64,000 bases of DNA from Hyphomicrobiaceae bacterium (lineage in GTDB: Bacteria; Pseudomonadota; Alphaproteobacteria; Rhizobiales; Xanthobacteraceae): positions 1 through 64,000 of the forward strand of contig JAJPJB010000053.1 in the NCBI GenBank assembly GCA_021324465.1. The letters are read 5' to 3'. Position 1 is the stretch's first letter. The number at the start of each line of letters is the position of its first letter. Below, one piece after another: positions 8,333 to 16,312 of this stretch. A model generated the notes under the pieces. It did not search any database. It was not told the origin of the DNA and saw only the letters and a list, made by a program, of their open reading frames with translations. Both the position numbers and the translations under genes were made by a program.

Positions 8333-9208
8333 CTATTCCCGGCGTTCCGTGCGGGCCAGGAGCTGCTTGGCGCGACAAAGATGCGGGCGGTCGTACATTA
8401 CGCCGCCGATGCCGACTACGCCGGCCCCAGGATTTGCGGCGAACGCTGCAACGACAGCGCGCGCATGCGTAATCGCACTCGCCGATGGCGTGAACACATC
8501 GTTGATGATCGGCACTTGCGCCGGATGGATCGCCATTTTCCCGGTGAATCCGTCGCGGCAGGCTTCCTCGCATTCGCGGCGAAAACCTTCGGCATTGCGG
8601 AAATCGACATAGACTGTATCGATCGCCTGCACGCTCGCTGCAGCCGCGCCGGCAAGGCAGAGCGTGCGGGCGAGACGATAGGGATCGAGAAAACGACCTT
8701 GTGCGTCCCGATTGGTCTGTGCGCCAAGCTCGGCGGAAAGATCTTCCGCGCCCCAGGTCAGGCCGATGAGCCGCGCGCTCGCGCCGGCAAAAGTGCCGGT
8801 GAGGAACAATGCGGCGGCGGTCTCAGTCGCGATAGGCAGTATCTTGATATGGCCATCCGGCAGGCCGGCGGTTGCTTCACGAACCGCGAGTTTTGCATCG
8901 GCATGGATAACGGCCGCGCCGCCTTCGGTCTTGGGCAGCATGATGGCATCGGGCCTCGCCGGCGCGATGGTATCGAGGTCGGCATCGGTCAGGCCGGTCT
9001 GCAAGCCGTTGACCCGCACCATCACATAAGGGCGCGCCGCGCTTGCCATGGCCTCCTTCAAGAAGGCGGCCGCGCTCTGCCGCGCCGCTGCCTTGCCGTC
9101 GAGCGCGATTGAATCTTCAAGATCGACAATCAACGCATCGGCCCCGCTGGCCATGGCTTTGTCGAGTTTTTTCGGGCTGTCGGCCGGAACGAAAAGCAGG
9201 GAGCGCAT
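8333..9208 (-). CDS. HpcH/HpaI-family CoA ester lyase (CitE-like)
   Basis: The 291-aa protein begins MRSLLFVPADSPKKLDKAM and contains GADALIVDLEDSIAL, YVMVRVNGL, AIMLPKTEG, IGLTWGAEDLSAELGA and GKMAIHPAQVPIIN, the signatures of CitE-type beta-hydroxyacyl-CoA lyases (malyl-, citramalyl- or methylmalyl-CoA lyases). The acidic metal-binding residues are in VDLED and GAEDL. GAGG precedes the ATG at 9208. Citrate lyase alpha and gamma subunits are absent, so it is a stand-alone lyase. The neighbouring MaoC hydratase suggests hydration and cleavage of a C4-C5 enoyl-CoA. Confidence 0.9.
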   Translation of the reverse strand: MRSLLFVPADSPKKLDKAMASGADALIVDLEDSIALDGKAAARQSAAAFLKEAMASAARPYVMVRVNGLQTGLTDADLDTIAPARPDAIMLPKTEGGAAVIHADAKLAVREATAGLPDGHIKILPIATETAAALFLTGTFAGASARLIGLTWGAEDLSAELGAQTNRDAQGRFLDPYRLARTLCLAGAAAASVQAIDTVYVDFRNAEGFRRECEEACRDGFTGKMAIHPAQVPIINDVFTPSASAITHARAVVAAFAANPGAGVVGIGGVMYDRPHLCRAKQLLARTERRE

Positions 9209-9224
9209 CAAATTCACCTCACGC

Positions 9225-9352
9225 CATTCCGGATTGCCGCGCAGCGGCAAGTCCGGGATCCATACTCCCGGTGCACGGATTATGAATTCCGGGCTCCTCT
9301 TTGCGCTCGGCTGCAAAACGCCCGGTTACTCCAGCGCAGCTCGGAACGACGA
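9225..9352. repeat. Probable degenerate intergenic repeat
   Basis: The 5' region of the CitE-like gene contains several mutually related CCGGA/TCCGGG blocks (ATTCCGG, GTCCGGGATCCATAC, CTCCCGG, ATTCCGGGC, CGCCCGG). They resemble the compound palindromic repeats of Bradyrhizobium-type genomes that begin with GTCATTCCGG. No second copy can be confirmed in this window. Confidence 0.35.
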
Positions 9353-9354
9353 CG

Positions 9355-9840
9355 TCATTTCGGCCGCATGCGAATAAAGGCCTGGCGGCGGCATTCGGCG
9401 ACAAGCTTGTTGTCCTGGTTATAGGCGCGGTGATGAAACTCGACGATACCGGCGCCGGGCCGCGACTTTGACTCGCGCTTGCTGATCACCTCGGTCGTGC
9501 AATGCACGGTGTCGCCTTCGAACAGCGGGTGGGGAAATTTCACTTCCGTCATGCCGAGATTGGCGATGGTCGTGCCGACTGTCATGTCGGAGACCTGGAT
9601 GCCGATCATCAGCCCAAGCGTGAACAGCGAGTTCATCAATGGCTGCCCCCATTCGGTCTCCTGCTCGCAGAAGTGCCGGTCGATATGCAGCGGCTGCGGG
9701 TTGAGCGTCATATTGGAGAACAGCATGTTGTCCATCTGCGTGACGGTGCGCGTATAGCGGTGCTCGGTCACTTCGCCCGGCACGAAATCCTCGAAGTAAA
9801 GGCCTCCGCGCTTGTGTCTTACTGCTGTTGCCTGGGTCAT
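9355..9840 (-). CDS. MaoC-family enoyl-CoA hydratase
   Basis: The 161-aa product has a hot-dog fold signature: YFEDFVPGEVTEHRYTRTVT, the hydratase-like stretch LNPQPLHIDRHFCE, and later MSSLFT-like and LGMTEVKFPHPLFEGDT segments. MaoC proteins hydrate enoyl-CoA esters; single-domain forms act as mesaconyl- or itaconyl-CoA hydratases. GGAGG sits five bases before the ATG at 9840. It lies upstream of the CitE-like gene on the same strand, with a repeat-containing gap of about 150 bp, so shared transcription is plausible but not certain. Confidence 0.88.
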   Translation of the reverse strand: MTQATAVRHKRGGLYFEDFVPGEVTEHRYTRTVTQMDNMLFSNMTLNPQPLHIDRHFCEQETEWGQPLMNSLFTLGLMIGIQVSDMTVGTTIANLGMTEVKFPHPLFEGDTVHCTTEVISKRESKSRPGAGIVEFHHRAYNQDNKLVAECRRQAFIRMRPK

Positions 9841-9970
9841 CTTTGCCTCCGCAAAATCAACAATTCTCGTCGCCGCCGGGGCGTTAAGGCCCCATTTACC
9901 ATAATCGTTAATGATCACTAACGCTCATGACAGCCGGTGGGAGCCGGCAAGGGGAGCACAAGAGCACGTC

Positions 9971-10951
9971 ATGCTGGTCGACTCCAGCAATTCCACCGCC
10001 GGTTCGGCGGTGATCGGCGCCATTCGGCAAGCGGCTCAGGCCACCGGCACGAGCTTCCAATACCTGTTGGCGACGGCTCAGGTCGAGTCAGGGCTCAATC
10101 CGCAGGCTGGCGCCGCGACGTCCTCGGCGCGCGGCCTCTTCCAGTTCATCGAGCAAACCTGGCTGGCGACGCTCAAGCAATCGGGCGCGTCGCTTGGCTA
10201 CGGCCAATATGCGGACGCCATCACCAAGACGGCGTCCGGCAAATACGAGGTGCGCGACCCAGCGATGCGCAACGCCATTCTCAAGCTGCGCAATGATCCG
10301 ACTGCCAACGCGCTGCTGGCCGGCGCCTTCACCCAGGCGAACGCATCGGTGCTGGCGCAAAAACTCGGCCGCACGCCGAGCGAGGGCGAGCTCTATATCG
10401 CGCATTTTCTCGGTGTCGGCGGCGCGGCACGGCTGATCTCGCTGGCCGCCGACAATCCCAATGCCAGCGCGGCGAGTTACTTCCCGAATGCGGCGCATGC
10501 CAATTCCTCGATTTTTTATGATCGCGCAACCGGCACGGCGCACAGCCTCGCGCAAGTGCGCGATATTCTGACCGCCCGTTATGATGTCGCAGCCCGCGAA
10601 CGTCCGGTCGGCGGCGAAGGCGTCGCCCAAGCTTCCGCAGCTTTCGGAGCGAGCTCCGCGGCAAGCGCCATGCTGCACGTGATGCCCGTTGGCAAGGTTG
10701 GCGCGAAAGCCGAGCAAACTGCAGCGGCGGCAGCGCTCGATCCGGCCGGCCTCGCCAGCGCCTATGCCGCGGCAGCGCCCGAACGCACGGCGGCAAATAA
10801 CGAGGTGTTCCACAGTCTATTTTCGGATCCGGGCCGCTCCGCACCAGTTGCCGCAGTTGTGAGTCAATTGTGGGGCCTGTCGGACACGAGCCCGGGTGCA
10901 AACGCCGGTCTCCTCGGCAATCTCTTTAAGGACAAGGGCCCGCACGGCTAG
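9971..10951 (+). CDS. Lytic transglycosylase (SLT) domain protein
   Basis: The N-terminal domain carries LLATAQVESGLNPQAGA with the presumed catalytic Glu, then SSARGLFQFIEQTWL and AHFLGVGGAARLI, typical of SLT-fold muramidases. The C-terminal ~150 residues are low-complexity Ala/Gly-rich with short hydrophobic patches. No cleavable signal is visible. In relatives such proteins are peptidoglycan hydrolases of envelope or flagellar assembly. The ATG at 9971 was chosen because the recognisable protein starts near there; one at 9911 is also in frame. Neither has a strong ribosome-binding site. Confidence 0.85.
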   Translation: MLVDSSNSTAGSAVIGAIRQAAQATGTSFQYLLATAQVESGLNPQAGAATSSARGLFQFIEQTWLATLKQSGASLGYGQYADAITKTASGKYEVRDPAMRNAILKLRNDPTANALLAGAFTQANASVLAQKLGRTPSEGELYIAHFLGVGGAARLISLAADNPNASAASYFPNAAHANSSIFYDRATGTAHSLAQVRDILTARYDVAARERPVGGEGVAQASAAFGASSAASAMLHVMPVGKVGAKAEQTAAAAALDPAGLASAYAAAAPERTAANNEVFHSLFSDPGRSAPVAAVVSQLWGLSDTSPGANAGLLGNLFKDKGPHG

Positions 10952-11067
10952 ACCATCGGCGCCGCATGAAAAATTGCGACCCAAACAGCATCTTTTATGG
11001 TGAACGCTTTGTTAATCCCGCCGCCCTAGCATCGCACCAAAGCCTTTCTGCGCCCTCCTGACGAACC

Positions 11068-12231
11068 ATGATCGTCCGCGATTTTCTGCAATGGATTCGC
11101 ACCGCGCCGGCCAGCGAGCGGGCCGAAGCAACCAGCGCTTTGGCGCGCGCTTATCTCTATTCGGATTTGTCACCCGATGACCTTGGCGCCGCCGAAGGCG
11201 CCATGCTGATGCTGCTCGACGATCCCTCGCCGCTGGTCCGGCGTGCGCTGGCGGACGCGCTGGCGGCCAGTCCGAGCGCGCCCCCGGCGATCATCCTTGC
11301 GCTTGCCGCCGACCAGCCGCAGATCGCGGCTCCGGTCTACGCGCTGTCGCCGCTCTTTGTCGACGCCGATCTGGTCGATGCGGTCGCGACCGGCGGCGCG
11401 GCGATCCAGGCTGCGATTGCCAGCCGCGCGGCGCTGCCGCGCGCGGTGGCGGCGGCGATCGCCGAGGTCGGTACGGCGGAATCCTGCCTGGTTCTGGTCG
11501 AGAATTTCGACTGCGATATCGCGCCATTTTCGATTGATCGCATCGTCGAGCGGTTCGGTCACCTGGCGGCGATCCGCGAGGCGCTGCTGGCGCGCGAGGA
11601 CATCCCTGCCGCGACCCGGCAGACGCTTGTCACCAAATTATCCGAGACGCTCGCCGGCTTTGTCGCAGGGCGTGCTTGGCTCGAGCCCGAACACGCCAAG
11701 CGCGTTGCGCGCGAGGCTTGCGAAAAGGCCGCCGTCGCGATCGCGGCGGAAACGCCGCAGACCGAGCTCGGGCCGCTGATCCGACACTTGTGCGCAAGCG
11801 GCCAGCTCACTGCGGGTCTGATCCTGCGCGCGCTTTTGTCCGGCAATATCGTGCTGTTCGAGGAAGCGCTCGCGGAACTTGCCGACATGCCGGTCGCGCG
11901 CGTATCGGCACTGGTCCACGACCGCGGCACCGCCGGCTTGCGCGCGCTGTTTGAAAAGGCGCAGTTGCCGCCGTCGACTTATCCGGCGTTCAGGGAAGCG
12001 ATCGAAGCGATGCGCGAAGGCTTGTTGTGCGAGCCGGGCGGCGCGACACGCCTCAAGCGGCGTATGATCGAGCGGGTGCTGACCCGATGCGAGAACGAAG
12101 ATGTCGAGGAGCTCGCGCCGTTGCTCACCCTGTTGCGCCGCTTCGCCACCGAGGCGGCGCGCGAAGAGGCGCGCCTGTTCTGCGACGAGCTTGTCGCCGA
12201 CGATTTGGACGGACGCTCGGCTGCAGCTTAG
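11068..12231 (+). CDS. DUF2336 domain-containing protein
   Basis: The 387-aa protein is almost entirely helical, built of HEAT-like units with DDPSPLVRRALADAL near residue 50 and AAPVYALSPLF further on. These match the DUF2336 family, which is restricted to Alphaproteobacteria and often lies near two-component genes. Function is unknown; the repeated helices suggest a protein-interaction scaffold. An upstream TTGTTAATCC stretch may belong to its promoter. It converges on the Hpt/response-regulator pair, which makes a signalling link possible. Confidence 0.85.
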   Translation: MIVRDFLQWIRTAPASERAEATSALARAYLYSDLSPDDLGAAEGAMLMLLDDPSPLVRRALADALAASPSAPPAIILALAADQPQIAAPVYALSPLFVDADLVDAVATGGAAIQAAIASRAALPRAVAAAIAEVGTAESCLVLVENFDCDIAPFSIDRIVERFGHLAAIREALLAREDIPAATRQTLVTKLSETLAGFVAGRAWLEPEHAKRVAREACEKAAVAIAAETPQTELGPLIRHLCASGQLTAGLILRALLSGNIVLFEEALAELADMPVARVSALVHDRGTAGLRALFEKAQLPPSTYPAFREAIEAMREGLLCEPGGATRLKRRMIERVLTRCENEDVEELAPLLTLLRRFATEAAREEARLFCDELVADDLDGRSAAA

Positions 12232-12341
12232 AACGTCACATCTTTAGCGTCGAATAGGGGTCGAATAGACGCTGCGCATTAGCATGAATCCAACGCTTTC
12301 GCAGAGACGAGCGCAGAGAGACATCCGATTCTAGTAACGCT

Positions 12342-12929
12342 CTACGATTCGGCGCCGGGAGCGAGCGGCGGCGCAAAAATCGCCTTCAGGTAATCCGGCC
12401 GAAAGCTGTTCTCCTGTCGCAGGAAGTCGTCGGTGACCTCGCGCAGGCGGCGCGTCAGCGCAGCTGACACATCGGCGACATCGGGCCGGGCATGTTCGCG
12501 GGTGATCGCACGCACCGCATCGACATGTTGATCGACGAGCATGAGCGGAATGCGCGCGATGTCTGGCGTATGCTCGAGCAGCCGGCACAGGCTTTCGGCG
12601 GCGCCGACCACCTCGGGGTAGCCGAACGTGGCCGCCTCGCCCTTGATATCGTGCGCGGCGCGGAACAGCGCCGCATGGCTGTGTTCCGTCATGCCCAGGT
12701 GCTTGAGCGCCTGGCGCGCCGTCTCGATGCGTTCGCATTCCGCCTGCATCCAGGCGCCGAATTCGGACGACAGCTCCTCGAGCGCTGCTTCGGCGCGCGC
12801 GATTTGATCCTGCTCTTCCGCAGTGGCGGGCTCGACCACCTTGCGCAGTTCGTTCGCCGGCGTGATGACTTCGTGGTCGGCATAGGTGGCGATCAACGAG
12901 CTATGATCCGTGCGGTCTTTGCGTGGCAT
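12342..12929 (-). CDS. Hpt domain histidine-phosphotransfer protein
   Basis: The 195-aa protein has an Hpt motif FRAAHDIKGEAATFGYP, with the phosphorylatable His93, and a following four-helix pattern (VVGAAESLCRLLEH). A charged ~45-residue N-terminal extension precedes the domain. Hpt proteins relay phosphate between histidine kinases and response regulators. It starts 15 bases after the adjacent response-regulator gene, so the two form an operon and are likely partners. No histidine kinase gene is in the window. Confidence 0.88.
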   Translation of the reverse strand: MPRKDRTDHSSLIATYADHEVITPANELRKVVEPATAEEQDQIARAEAALEELSSEFGAWMQAECERIETARQALKHLGMTEHSHAALFRAAHDIKGEAATFGYPEVVGAAESLCRLLEHTPDIARIPLMLVDQHVDAVRAITREHARPDVADVSAALTRRLREVTDDFLRQENSFRPDYLKAIFAPPLAPGAES

Positions 12930-12944
12930 TCGCTCAAAACTCCA

Positions 12945-13490
12945 TCAACTCGGGATTTTGGCTTTGTCGAGCAGCGTATCTTGCGGCAGCACGTCGGCCT
13001 TGCCGCCTTTGCGGCGCTCGATCCCGCTGTAATTCGGATTGACATTACGGCGCCGATCAGGCCCGAAATAGGTCCTGGTCTTCACAAAGGGGCGCGGCCT
13101 GACCAGCACGTTGAGAATGCGCTCGTACAGCGCCTTGGCGGAGATCGGCTTGGCGAGAAACTCGGTGACGCCGGCGTCGCGTGCGATCATCACGCGTTTC
13201 TTGTCGGAGTGTCCCGTGAGCATGATGATCGGCACATACGGATTGGCATTGGCGCCGGGCTGGCGGATCATCTGCGCCAATTCCAAGCCGTCAAAGATCG
13301 GCATGACCCAATCGGCAATCACGATGTCGGGCATATAGTGGGTGAAGGCTTCAAGCCCGCTGGCGCCGTCTTCGGCCTCGTAAACTTCTCGCGCGCCGAA
13401 CCCATGCAGCAGCGTGCGCAGAATGTGCCGCATATGCGCATTGTCGTCGATGACAAGAAAGCGCAGGCGGTTGAAATCAATGCGGACCAT
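12945..13490 (-). CDS. CheY-like single-domain response regulator
   Basis: The receiver domain (residues ~8-125) shows FLVIDDNAHMR (Asp15/16), IVIADWVMP (phospho-acceptor Asp60), IMLTGHS and FLAKPIS (conserved Thr and Lys). The C-terminal ~50 residues include YFGPDRRRN and GIERRKGG, basic segments that recur in alphaproteobacterial stand-alone receivers. There is no DNA-binding output domain. It is the first gene of the pair with the Hpt protein. Confidence 0.92.
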   Translation of the reverse strand: MVRIDFNRLRFLVIDDNAHMRHILRTLLHGFGAREVYEAEDGASGLEAFTHYMPDIVIADWVMPIFDGLELAQMIRQPGANANPYVPIIMLTGHSDKKRVMIARDAGVTEFLAKPISAKALYERILNVLVRPRPFVKTRTYFGPDRRRNVNPNYSGIERRKGGKADVLPQDTLLDKAKIPS

Positions 13491-13606
13491 GCAGCCTCCG
13501 CCCGGCGGGCGCGCCCGCCCGCCTCGCCGGGCGGCGACCCTAGAGAAACGCCGTAAAGGGTCGGTTAAGCTTTGATCCGCGCGCGCTTCTCAGATTCGCA
13601 AGGCCA

Positions 13607-14395
13607 TCAATACCCGAATTGCTCCCGTAAAATGCGCTCATCGAGACTATGGCCGGGATCGAACAGCAGCTGCATCGCGAGCGAGTGATCCATGCTGATC
13701 GCGACGGAGCAAACCCTGCGCACCTCGTCATGATCGGCGACCGCGGCGACCGGGCGTTTTTCCGACTCGATCACCTCAATGGTAACATGGGCGCGGTCGG
13801 GCAGCAGCGCGCCGCGCCAGCGCCGCGGCCGGAACGGGCTGATCGGGGTAAGCGCCAAAAGCGGTGCATCGATCGGAATGATCGGCCCCTGCGCGGAGAG
13901 ATTATAGGCGGTTGATCCGGCCGGTGTGGCCAGCATGATGCCGTCGGCGACGAGTTCGGCGAGACGCTCCTTGCCGTCGACCAGTACACGCAGCCGCGCC
14001 GCCTGATAGGTCTGGCGGAACAGCGAGACTTCGTTGATGGCGTGGTGCTGATGGATACGGCCGCTTTCATCGCGCGCACGCATCAAAAGCGGGTGGATGA
14101 CGGTGACGTGTGCAGCGGCGAGCCGCTTGGCCAGATCCGCCTCCGCGTATTCGTTCATCAGGAAGCCGACCGTGCCGCGATGCATGCCGTAGATCGGCTT
14201 GCCGGAATTCATGAACCGTTGCAGGGTCGCCAGCATGAGTCCGTCGCCGCCGAGCGCGACCACGACGTCGGCGGTCTCGGGCTTGGCGTCGCCATAGAGT
14301 TCGACCAGCCGGGCGCGCGCCTGCTGCGCGGCGGGCACGTCGCTGGCGATAAAGGCTATGTGCCGGTAGGGGGCAGCGGAGCTATTTTTTGGCAT
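13607..14395 (-). CDS. nadK: NAD kinase
   Basis: The 262-aa enzyme phosphorylates NAD to NADP. The GGDG motif is at residues 49-52 ([14 protein letters not shown]). NEVSLFR and [20 protein letters not shown], the other conserved blocks, are also clear. The ATG at 14395 directly follows a TAA belonging to a duplicated five-codon mini-ORF (see 14396-14413). It is divergent from cutA. Confidence 0.96.
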   Translation of the reverse strand: MPKNSSAAPYRHIAFIASDVPAAQQARARLVELYGDAKPETADVVVALGGDGLMLATLQRFMNSGKPIYGMHRGTVGFLMNEYAEADLAKRLAAAHVTVIHPLLMRARDESGRIHQHHAINEVSLFRQTYQAARLRVLVDGKERLAELVADGIMLATPAGSTAYNLSAQGPIIPIDAPLLALTPISPFRPRRWRGALLPDRAHVTIEVIESEKRPVAAVADHDEVRRVCSVAISMDHSLAMQLLFDPGHSLDERILREQFGY

Positions 14396-14413
14396 TTAGC
14401 TGTTTTTTGGCAT
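14396..14413 (-). repeat. Tandem duplication of the nadK start, forming a five-codon mini-ORF
   Basis: On the minus strand 14413-14396 reads ATG-CCA-AAA-AAC-AGC-TAA. The next 18 bases, the real nadK start, read ATG-CCA-AAA-AAT-AGC-TCC. The two units differ at three positions, and the differences in the first make a stop. The result is a mini-ORF MPKNS ending directly against the nadK ATG (TAAATG). Confidence 0.85.
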
Positions 14414-14443
14414 GTCATGGCCCGGCGGAACGGGGAGGCTGCG

Positions 14444-14782
14444 ATGGACGGCAACGTAGAACGCGCGGTGTTCGTCTATACGACGTTTCCGTCCATTGGC
14501 GAAGCCGAGCAGGTCGGCCGCACGCTGGTCGAGCGCCGGCTCTGCGCCTGCGTCAATATCCTGCCCGGAATGGTCTCGCTCTACTGGTGGCAGGGCGCGA
14601 TCGAGCGCGGCGACGAGGTCGTCATGATCATAAAGACGCGCGCGGCGCTCGCCGAGGCGGTACGCGCCGCGGTGCGGCAGCTGCATTCCTATACGACGCC
14701 GGCGATTGTGGTCCTGCCGCTCGACAGCGTCGACCCGGACTATCACGCCTGGATACTGGCCGAGACGAAGGGCGCAGCGTAG
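14444..14782 (+). CDS. cutA: CutA-type divalent-cation tolerance protein
   Basis: The 112-aa protein starts at an ATG preceded by GGGGAGG. It shows VYTTFPSIGEAEQVGRTLVE, CACVNILPGMVSLYWWQG, EVVMIIKTR and YTTPAIVVLPL, the full CutA pattern. CutA forms trimeric ferredoxin-like barrels; its name comes from a copper-tolerance phenotype, but its molecular role is unsettled. It is divergent from nadK by about 50 bp. Confidence 0.95.
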   Translation: MDGNVERAVFVYTTFPSIGEAEQVGRTLVERRLCACVNILPGMVSLYWWQGAIERGDEVVMIIKTRAALAEAVRAAVRQLHSYTTPAIVVLPLDSVDPDYHAWILAETKGAA

Positions 14783-14872
14783 CTTAGCGGGTTGCCGAAA
14801 ACCCGTGCCGCTTCCTCTCGCGATGGCGGGAATGAGCGGGCGCGCGAAGCGCCCGTGCCCCGCTTTCGGCTG

Positions 14873-15400
14873 CTAATAGGTGACCGTGCCGTCGATGGCT
14901 TCTTTGAGCGCCGTGTATTCGCGACATTCGGTGCCGCAAATGCTGCGCACTTTCTCGAGGTCGTCCTTGGCCTTGAGAATATTGCCCTGTTCGGCCTGCC
15001 ACATGCCGTAATAGGACCAGGTCTGGGCGTGGTTCGGGTCGGCCGCGAGCGCGCGCTCGTACCACACCTTGGCATCGTCGTAGCGGCCGAGCTTGCGGCT
15101 GGCATAGCCGATCAGCGTTGCGACATCGGCATTGTCGTCGTAGCCCATCGCGCGCAGGACGGCGATGCCGCCTTCATAGTCGTGCTTGTCGTAAACCAGC
15201 GCATAGGCCTTGTGCCATTCGTTCAAGAACTCCTGGCTCGATTTCTGTTTCTTTTTCTTTTTGGGGCTCGGGGTCCCCTGTTGCGTGCCGGATGACGGCG
15301 GTGGCGCGGGATTGGCGCCTTCGATGGCAAAGGCGAATTTGGGCACGCTCAAGGTTGCGCCTACCAGAATGGCGGCGGCAAGCAACGGCATTTTGCGCAT
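14873..15400 (-). CDS. Secreted TPR-repeat protein
   Basis: The 175-aa product starts at an ATG with GGAGG upstream. It has a signal peptide ending near AFA and a linker PPPSSGTQQG. A run of lysines (KKKKK) follows. Two to three TPR units come next: WHKAYALVYDKHDYEGGIAV, ATLIGYASRKLGRYDDAKVW and TWSYYGMWQAEQGNILKAK. A final EKVRSICGTECREY is typical of rhizobial TPR proteins. Likely a periplasmic protein-interaction factor. It converges on cutA. Confidence 0.85.
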   Translation of the reverse strand: MRKMPLLAAAILVGATLSVPKFAFAIEGANPAPPPSSGTQQGTPSPKKKKKQKSSQEFLNEWHKAYALVYDKHDYEGGIAVLRAMGYDDNADVATLIGYASRKLGRYDDAKVWYERALAADPNHAQTWSYYGMWQAEQGNILKAKDDLEKVRSICGTECREYTALKEAIDGTVTY

Positions 15401-15603
15401 GACGTCCTCCGGTTGCGGTGCAGTGCAACTATTAACCCCGCACCGTAGCTCTTCATCCCGCTGCAAATATGACCGGCGCACCGGGTGGGAAATTCCCAGG
15501 ATTACAAGAATTTCACGTAGGTGAACGAAATCCGCGCGCGGACTTCAGGGCGCATTCAGTGCACGCGGCGTAGATTTCGGCCAACAACGGCAGGTTCACC
15601 CAA

Positions 15604-15627
15604 TGATGTCTTGGGTGATGTCTTGAG
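15604..15627. repeat. 12-bp near-perfect tandem duplication
   Basis: TGATGTCTTGGG is followed by TGATGTCTTGAG and then by a partial third unit (TGATCTTGGGG), about 55 bp upstream of the next ATG. Confidence 0.7.
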
Positions 15628-15680
15628 TGATCTTGGGGACAATTTTTGATCGCCTGCCGTGGAACAAAAAGGAGAATACA

Positions 15681-16040
15681 ATGTTGAACAAATTCGCCAC
15701 CGCGCTTCTCGCCAGCGCTTTGATCGCCGGGCCGGCTCTCGCGCAGACGTCGGGAAATTCGGGAAGCTCGACCCCAACCACGACCGTACCCACCAAGCAA
15801 GCTGCGCCGGTCAATGCCGCGCCTGGCAGCACAGCAAGCGCTCCGGCTACGAGCAATGTGCAAACGGCAAAGCCGGGCAAGACCGTCAAGCACGCGAAAA
15901 TGCACAAGAAGACCGTGAAGCACTCGGCCGGCCGGCTCGGCAAGTCGAACAGCCGGTCGAGCAGGATGCATCAGGCACGTCACCTCAAGTCGGCCAAGAC
16001 GCATCAAGTCCCCGGCGGCACGTCGGCGAAGCGGTCGTAG
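15681..16040 (+). CDS. Small secreted, basic low-complexity protein
   Basis: The 119-aa protein has a clear signal peptide (MLNKFATALLASALIAGPALA, cut before QTS) and AAAAAGGAG-type ribosome binding site upstream. The mature part is Ser/Thr/Pro-rich, then strongly basic with repeated KH/HK dipeptides (KHAKMHKKTVKHSAG, MHQARHLKSAKTH). It would be a highly positively charged periplasmic or extracellular polypeptide, possibly binding nucleic acid, lipopolysaccharide or metals. No family assigned. Confidence 0.7.
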   Translation: MLNKFATALLASALIAGPALAQTSGNSGSSTPTTTVPTKQAAPVNAAPGSTASAPATSNVQTAKPGKTVKHAKMHKKTVKHSAGRLGKSNSRSSRMHQARHLKSAKTHQVPGGTSAKRS

Positions 16041-16279
16041 GTCCTTCGCGCTTGCCTGCGATCCGGAATATGCACCCAACAACCGGTGCGAACCGAGGCC
16101 CGGATCGTACGCACCGACTTGCGGGTAGCCGGCGGCAGACGTCTGTGTCGCCCGCAAGTCGGCACCTCAAGCATGATCGGGGAACGGCTGCCGTTCCAAC
16201 GGTCATGCGCATCAAAGTCGTCCCCGCGAGCATGAATGAAGCGCCATGCTTAACAAAAACGAGAAACCCGCGAGGATCG

Positions 16280-16311
16280 GGGAGGCCGGCCTGCAAGCCG
16301 GCCTCCCTTTT
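16280..16311 (+). terminator. Rho-independent terminator
   Basis: GGGAGGCCGGC and GCCGGCCTCCC form a perfect 11-bp stem with a 6-base loop, followed by TTTT on the plus strand. It would end transcripts from the basic secreted protein gene and lies between two convergent genes. Confidence 0.88.
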
Positions 16312-16312
16312 G

